Assembly (NCBI GenBank): GCA_001770015.1
Contig: MEQB01000074.1
Location: 1 to 37,441 of the forward strand
Reading direction: 5' to 3'
DNA length: 37,441 nucleotides
From: Bdellovibrionales bacterium RIFOXYC1_FULL_37_79
GTDB lineage: Bacteria; Bdellovibrionota; Bacteriovoracia; Bacteriovoracales; Bacteriovoracaceae
Shown: positions 33,537 to 37,441 of the stretch, in pieces
Layout: every line of letters begins with the position of its first letter
How positions within the stretch are numbered: position 1 is the first letter of the stretch
The notes under the pieces: generated by a model
Told to the model about the DNA's origin: nothing
The model's input: only the letters and a program-made list of their open reading frames with translations
Database searches by the model: none
Made by a program: the position numbers and the translations under genes

Positions 33537-34406
33537 ATGAAAGTGATCATTTTTGTTTTTTTACTACTTGTTTCTCTTAACACCCTGTCAACCACTTCCT
33601 ACGACCACCCTTATTACCCCTCATCTTTTGCCCAAACCGTGTGGGCAATGAATGTTAAAAACAGTGAAATGAAAAAGATGATTCAAGATGTTTTGACCAA
33701 GGCCCATCTTGAGAAAGATGGAAAAGCTGATACCTTGGTGGATAAATGTGAAGATGGTCAAACATGTAGCAAAAGAAAAATTTTACAATACTCTGAAGCA
33801 AGAGCTTATCTCTTTGGTAAACTCCATCTACAAAAAGATAATCACGGTTACTATATCAAAGACGTTTATTGCAATAAAACTTTTGATAGCCATACACCTC
33901 ATATCAAGGACGTTGGCCCGATGAGGATTCCCAACGCTGACGTTCTAAACTGCGAACATACTTGGCCCCAAAGCAGGTTTTCAACGGAGTTTAGTGCAGA
34001 AGAACAAAAGAGCGATCTCCATCACCTTTTTCCCTCTGAAAACACTGCTAATAGCATAAGAGGAAATTATCAATTTGGTGAAGTGTCTGAGCCTGCGGAA
34101 GTGAATCTTTGCCACACATCTACTTTTGGTGTTTACCAAACTAGAAAAAGTCGAGACTACAGTGCTTTCTTTTTTGAACCACCAATGGAACACCGGGGAA
34201 ATGTTGCCAGAGCACTCTTTTATTTTTCCGTAAAATATGATTTGAGAATTAGCATCGACGAGGAATTTTACCTTCGAAAATGGCATATACAAGATCCCGT
34301 TGATGACGAAGAACTGCAAAGGAATGATGATATCTATGAAATCCAATTCAACAGAAATCCTTTTATAGATTATCCATTCATGGTTGATCTCATCAACGAC
34401 TTCTAA
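33537..34406 (+). CDS. secreted endonuclease I (EndA/NucM-like)
   Basis: A 289-residue nuclease with a signal peptide (hydrophobic at 3-18). The beta-beta-alpha metal site is present as NCEHTWPQSRF (138-148), then KSDLHHLFPSENTANSIRGNYQFGEV (158-183), and the end has DPVDDEELQRNDDIYEIQFNRNPFID, all typical of endonuclease I, which cuts DNA non-specifically outside the cytoplasm. Cysteines at 71, 77, 112 and 139 could form disulphides. It fits scavenging of prey or environmental DNA; this role is inference. The end overlaps lpd by 4 bases. Confidence 0.92.
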   Translation: MKVIIFVFLLLVSLNTLSTTSYDHPYYPSSFAQTVWAMNVKNSEMKKMIQDVLTKAHLEKDGKADTLVDKCEDGQTCSKRKILQYSEARAYLFGKLHLQKDNHGYYIKDVYCNKTFDSHTPHIKDVGPMRIPNADVLNCEHTWPQSRFSTEFSAEEQKSDLHHLFPSENTANSIRGNYQFGEVSEPAEVNLCHTSTFGVYQTRKSRDYSAFFFEPPMEHRGNVARALFYFSVKYDLRISIDEEFYLRKWHIQDPVDDEELQRNDDIYEIQFNRNPFIDYPFMVDLINDF

Positions 34407-35791
34407 AAATTCAAAGATCTATTTCTTGCGGTCATTACTGCTTCAGCGAGCGTTTCTCCAAGCGTTGGGTGCGGGTGAATAGTGGCAAAGATATCCTCAT
34501 CTATTCCTTCCATCGTTTTAAAAAGTGAATATTCGTGAATGAGTTCGGTAGCCACAGTTCCAACAATATGAGCGCCGAGAAGATTTCCTTCCTTACCCAA
34601 TATCACTTTGACAAAACCTTCCACCTCTTCGCTGGCAACGGCTTTGCCGTTTGATCTAAATGGAACTTTCCCAATCGTATGTTCAAGACCCAATTCTTTT
34701 ACTTTCTTTTCAGTAAGACCCAATGATGCCACCTGGGGATAACAATATGTACAGCCTGGAATATTTTCTTTGCTAATTGGGTGGGTCGGATGTCCTGATA
34801 AATGCTCACTGGCAACAATACCCTCGTGGCTGGCAGCATGAGCAAGCAGTGGTGGTCCACTCACATCACCAATGGCGTAGATATGTTCAATATTAGTCTG
34901 GTAATATTCATTTACCTTGATAAAATTTTTATGGGTTTCCACTCCAATATTTTCCAGGCCAAATCCAGAAATATTTCCCTTCATTCCAACGGCTATTAGG
35001 ACTTTATCAAACTTATATTCTTTGATTTCACCTTTTTCAGTTACAGTTATCAAAGCATGATCCTGGTTATTTATGGCCTTTAAATTGGAAACGCCCAAAC
35101 TTAATTTAATTTTTAATTTTTTATAAGCACGCTCAACTTCAATGCTTGAATCTTCATCTTCAATTGGAAGAAGATGTTCTTGCATTTCAAATATATGAAC
35201 CTCTACTCCAAACGCATTCCAAAAATAAGCAAACTCAACCCCGATCGCACCCGCTCCAACGATGCCAATCGATTTAGGAAGCTCTTCCATTTTTAATGCT
35301 TCCCATGCACCGATAAGACGATCTCCATCATGAACTAGGCCCGGAAATGAATTATAACTGGCACCAGTGGCAATAATATAGTGGGAAGCCTCAAGATCAA
35401 CTGACTCTCCTGCATTTAATTTTACATTCATTTCATTTTTATTCTTAAAACAACCCAAACCATCAAACACCGTCACATTATTTTTTTTCATCAAAAAAGA
35501 GACACCTTTGGCTATTTTTGAGGATATTTCGTTGGCACGCTTGACCGCCACTTTCGCATCCAGTGAAATTAATTCAGCATTAATCCCCAGTTTGGCCATG
35601 GATTTTAATTCATGAACACTGTGAGCTGACTTTAATAGTGCTTTTGTAGGAATGCACCCCTTGTTGAGACAAACTCCCCCCAAATGCTCCTTTTCAACCA
35701 GTGCAACCTTTTTCCCTAACTGACTGGCCCTAATCGCAGCTATATAACCACCTGGTCCACCACCTAAAACAATAACATCAAATTTTTCCAT
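34403..35791 (-). CDS. lpd: dihydrolipoyl dehydrogenase
   Basis: The E3 flavoprotein of 2-oxoacid dehydrogenase complexes or glycine cleavage. In the 462-residue protein, GGGPGGYIAA (10-19) binds FAD, GGVCLNKGCIPTK (38-50) holds the redox Cys41 and Cys46, IGIVGAGAIGVEFAYF (about 170) is the NAD fold, and HPHPTLGE (439-446) carries the catalytic His441. A longer frame from 35884 crosses the divergent promoter and is rejected; AAGGG precedes the ATG at 35791. No E1/E2 genes are nearby. Convergent with the endonuclease gene. Confidence 0.95.
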   Translation of the reverse strand: MEKFDVIVLGGGPGGYIAAIRASQLGKKVALVEKEHLGGVCLNKGCIPTKALLKSAHSVHELKSMAKLGINAELISLDAKVAVKRANEISSKIAKGVSFLMKKNNVTVFDGLGCFKNKNEMNVKLNAGESVDLEASHYIIATGASYNSFPGLVHDGDRLIGAWEALKMEELPKSIGIVGAGAIGVEFAYFWNAFGVEVHIFEMQEHLLPIEDEDSSIEVERAYKKLKIKLSLGVSNLKAINNQDHALITVTEKGEIKEYKFDKVLIAVGMKGNISGFGLENIGVETHKNFIKVNEYYQTNIEHIYAIGDVSGPPLLAHAASHEGIVASEHLSGHPTHPISKENIPGCTYCYPQVASLGLTEKKVKELGLEHTIGKVPFRSNGKAVASEEVEGFVKVILGKEGNLLGAHIVGTVATELIHEYSLFKTMEGIDEDIFATIHPHPTLGETLAEAVMTARNRSLNF

Positions 35792-35807
35792 AAACGGGCC
35801 CTTTTCA

Positions 35808-35836
35808 TTGAAAGTTGATCTAATAAAAGTTATATC
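35808..35836 (+). promoter_or_regulatory. promoter of the exonuclease gene
   Basis: TTGAAA (35808-35813) and TATATC (35831-35836) with a 17-base spacer. The transcript would start near 35843, 28 bases before the chosen ATG at 35871, and the TTG here should not be read as a start. Confidence 0.5.
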
Positions 35837-35870
35837 AAAAGAACTTATATTTAAAAATCCAAAGGATTTT

Positions 35871-36779
35871 ATGTCAAATGACATACTAACTCAAAACTTA
35901 GTTACCGAAGAATTAGAAATATTACTAAAGTTTTTTCCTCACGGCATCATTGCTCTTGATTTTGAAACAACCGGGCTTTCTCCTCTCGTGGATAAAATCA
36001 TTGAAATCTCGGCGATCAAAGTAACTCCCGAAGGTATTACGACTTTTAATGAACTGATCAACCCACAGATCGATATTCCTGCAATCACCACGAATATTCA
36101 CCATATTACAGATTTAATGGTCAAAGATTCCAAAACACTCGACCGTGTTCTTCCCTCCTTTATCGATTTTTTGAGCGATCTTCCACTCATTGCTCATAAT
36201 GCTCAATTTGATATGGGGTTTTTAATGTATAATACCCACCATCTGAAACTGGAAATCCCTCAATGTAATGTTTTCTGTTCGTGTAAATTGGCCAGGAAAA
36301 TATTTAAAGAATCAGCTAACCATAAGTTAAAAACCGTTGCCGATACTCTGGGAATTGAAATAAAAAATCATCACAGGGCCTTAGATGACGCTTATGCGAG
36401 CCTTCGTATTTTTGCGAAAGGTCTCCTTAGAAAAAACCATACCGTCAATCTTGATGACGTACTAAAAGATGCCAACGTCTTTCATTTGAAAAATTTTAAC
36501 AATATGGAAGATATGATCATTCCCGAACATCTAAAAGCTTTGGAAGAAAAAGTTAAAAATCAAAATTTTATTGAAATTAAATATGCTGGAGGAAGCCACG
36601 GAAAAAACTTCAGACCGGTTCACGCTTTAAGTTTACTTCCCCTCCCTGGCGGAAATGTGCTTTACGGAAAATGTTTGCTCAGTGATATTTATAAATCATT
36701 TCTTTTAAAAAAAATCACCGAATGGAGAGACGCTTCAAATGAGGTTTTACTTCCAATCTTGAAAAAAACAGATGGTTAG
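35871..36779 (+). CDS. DnaQ-like 3'-5' exonuclease with WYL-like C-terminus
   Basis: A 302-residue protein. The N-terminal 185 residues are a DEDDh exonuclease: ALDFETTG with Asp30 and Glu32, AHNAQFDMGFL with Asp114, and HHRALDDA with His168 and Asp172/173. A linker of about 35 residues leads to a C-terminal region (about 218-287) with IEIKYAGG, RPVHALSLLP, GNVLYGKCLL and SFLLKKITEW, a pattern like a WYL domain, which binds nucleotides or DNA ends. AAAGGA precedes the ATG at 35871; the longer frame lies in the promoter. It may be a repair or regulatory nuclease rather than the replicative epsilon subunit. Confidence 0.78.
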   Translation: MSNDILTQNLVTEELEILLKFFPHGIIALDFETTGLSPLVDKIIEISAIKVTPEGITTFNELINPQIDIPAITTNIHHITDLMVKDSKTLDRVLPSFIDFLSDLPLIAHNAQFDMGFLMYNTHHLKLEIPQCNVFCSCKLARKIFKESANHKLKTVADTLGIEIKNHHRALDDAYASLRIFAKGLLRKNHTVNLDDVLKDANVFHLKNFNNMEDMIIPEHLKALEEKVKNQNFIEIKYAGGSHGKNFRPVHALSLLPLPGGNVLYGKCLLSDIYKSFLLKKITEWRDASNEVLLPILKKTDG

Positions 36780-36865
36780 CTGCAAGATTTGTTAAGCCTG
36801 ACACTGGTTACAATGAAGAATTTACATAGGAAAAAAGGTATGTCGTACAGAGTCGCACAGTGTGT

Positions 36866-36871
36866 TATAAT
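36866..36871 (+). promoter_or_regulatory. -10 box directly before the partial gene at 36880
   Basis: A perfect TATAAT ends 8 bases before the ATG at 36880, so transcription should start at or next to the ATG, giving a leaderless message. TCGTACAGA is directly repeated at 36843-36851 and 36889-36897 around the box and may be a regulator site. No good -35 box is seen. Confidence 0.45.
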
Positions 36872-36879
36872 CGTAATCA

Positions 36880-37441
36880 ATGAGATTATCGTACAGAATT
36901 TTACTAAAATTGTATATGGTCAGTTTCTTTTGTGTATCGCTATACGCAAAGACTGCTGACTATTCAAAACAAGATTTCTCCACAAAAACACCAACAAAGT
37001 CCTCTCAAAACATTGCATCCATTACACTTGATGGTAACTCAAAACCAAATATCTCTACCAATAAAAATCAACCTCCCAAGGATGAGAAAGCGCACCGAAA
37101 TCTGTTATTCAATTTGAGAGCAGGCGAAAGCGGTGGGGGCTGGAGTAGCAGTGGAGGAACAATTATTAATGTTCCTGGAACGAAAAATAAATACATTTTG
37201 ATTGATTTGTTTTTAAATAACCAGAACTATGAAGATGATTTTAATCAAGATGATATACTACAGGAATCACACCAACAAATATCGTCCCTTGAAGTAACCG
37301 CCTTAAAATCTTTTCAAAGACTTCAGGCAAGACTAGAGCTATGGAAAGAACAATATCCAGATTTAATTTATCTGATACGTGAAACTTTGAAATATACTCA
37401 CTTTTATTATACCAGAAAAATTGCCCCCGATAATGGCGATT
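36880..37441 (+). CDS. secreted protein of unknown function, 3' end outside window
   Basis: An open frame of 187 codons running to the window edge. The N-terminus has basic residues then a hydrophobic stretch (MRLSYRILLKLYMVSFFCVSLYA), a signal peptide cleaved near residue 23. A Ser/Thr/Asn/Lys-rich stretch follows, then a Gly/Ser patch (AGESGGGWSSSGGTI) at about residues 81-95 and a helical region. No ribosome-binding site is visible before the ATG, fitting a leaderless start. No family recognised. The gap 36780-36879 before it holds only this promoter. Confidence 0.7.
   Translation, partial: MRLSYRILLKLYMVSFFCVSLYAKTADYSKQDFSTKTPTKSSQNIASITLDGNSKPNISTNKNQPPKDEKAHRNLLFNLRAGESGGGWSSSGGTIINVPGTKNKYILIDLFLNNQNYEDDFNQDDILQESHQQISSLEVTALKSFQRLQARLELWKEQYPDLIYLIRETLKYTHFYYTRKIAPDNGD

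Noticed and set aside
35792-35884. N-terminal extension of lpd
   Set aside because: It runs through the divergent exonuclease promoter and start; lpd homology begins at 35791.
36932-37117. A 61-codon frame on the plus strand
   Set aside because: It is an alternative frame inside the partial secreted-protein gene, which stays open to the window edge with a signal peptide.
1-37441. CRISPR array, insertion sequence, prophage or tRNA gene
   Set aside because: No regularly spaced repeats, transposase or integrase frames, terminal repeats or tRNA T-loop patterns were seen on reading both strands.

Overview
The window is AT-rich, gene-dense DNA from a Gram-negative bacterium. It has Pal and a CpoB-like protein, many lipoproteins with a lipobox, a TRAP transporter with a TatT lipoprotein, and a large number of secreted proteins of unknown function. 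The mix of a Pal/DUF4398/CpoB cluster, a Gld-like ABC transporter next to hpt, and a eukaryote-type isoleucyl-tRNA synthetase suggests a Bdellovibrionota (Bacteriovoracales-like) chromosome. That placement is inference from gene content. I see no insertion sequence, phage, plasmid gene, CRISPR array or complete tRNA gene, so this looks like ordinary chromosomal core with lineage-specific envelope genes.

Layout. 1-110 (-): 5' part of tmRNA, cut by the window edge. 293-2532 (+): a secreted protein, then pal, a DUF4398 lipoprotein and cpoB. 2535-4169 (-): an outer-membrane-type protein related to the Lnb/DUF4105 family but apparently without its His and Cys. 4256-6565 (+): tsaD-rsmA-smpB, a translation-quality operon. 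6562-7518 (-): a Ca2+/Na+ exchanger. 7548-8006 (+): a small membrane protein. 15721-7987 (-): an eight-gene run made of a Gld-like ABC transporter (ATPase, permease, GldG-like, DUF4340-like), a membrane protein, hpt, a GHMP kinase and a DUF429-like protein with a cysteine cluster. 15815-16810 (+): a DHH/NrnA-like phosphoesterase.

17692-19118 (+): two paralogous lipoproteins separated by a strong intrinsic terminator. 24394-19119 (-): a TatT-DctP-DctQ-DctM TRAP operon followed by a large secreted protein. 24678-24884 (+): a small protein with a long leader. 27497-24897 (-): a FecR-like protein, maf and a small secreted protein. 27708-31746 (+): a type-II ileS and a secreted protein whose ribosome-binding site lies in a long hairpin. 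32001-31774 (-): rpsU. 32149-34406 (+): rarA and a secreted endonuclease I. 35791-34403 (-): lpd. 35871-36779 (+): a DnaQ-like exonuclease with a WYL-like C-terminus. 36880-37441 (+): the start of a secreted protein running off the window.

Several start sites were chosen against the longest reading frame, because a Shine-Dalgarno site, promoter or terminator lies inside the extension (tsaD, the ABC ATPase, the second paralogous lipoprotein, ileS, rpsU, lpd, the exonuclease). The most interesting points are the Lnb-like protein without its catalytic residues, the 15-bp hairpin over the start of the 30895 gene, the paralogous lipoprotein pair, the cysteine-rich DUF429-like protein in the Gld-like operon, and the exonuclease-WYL fusion. 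I did not find a clearly new multi-gene system.
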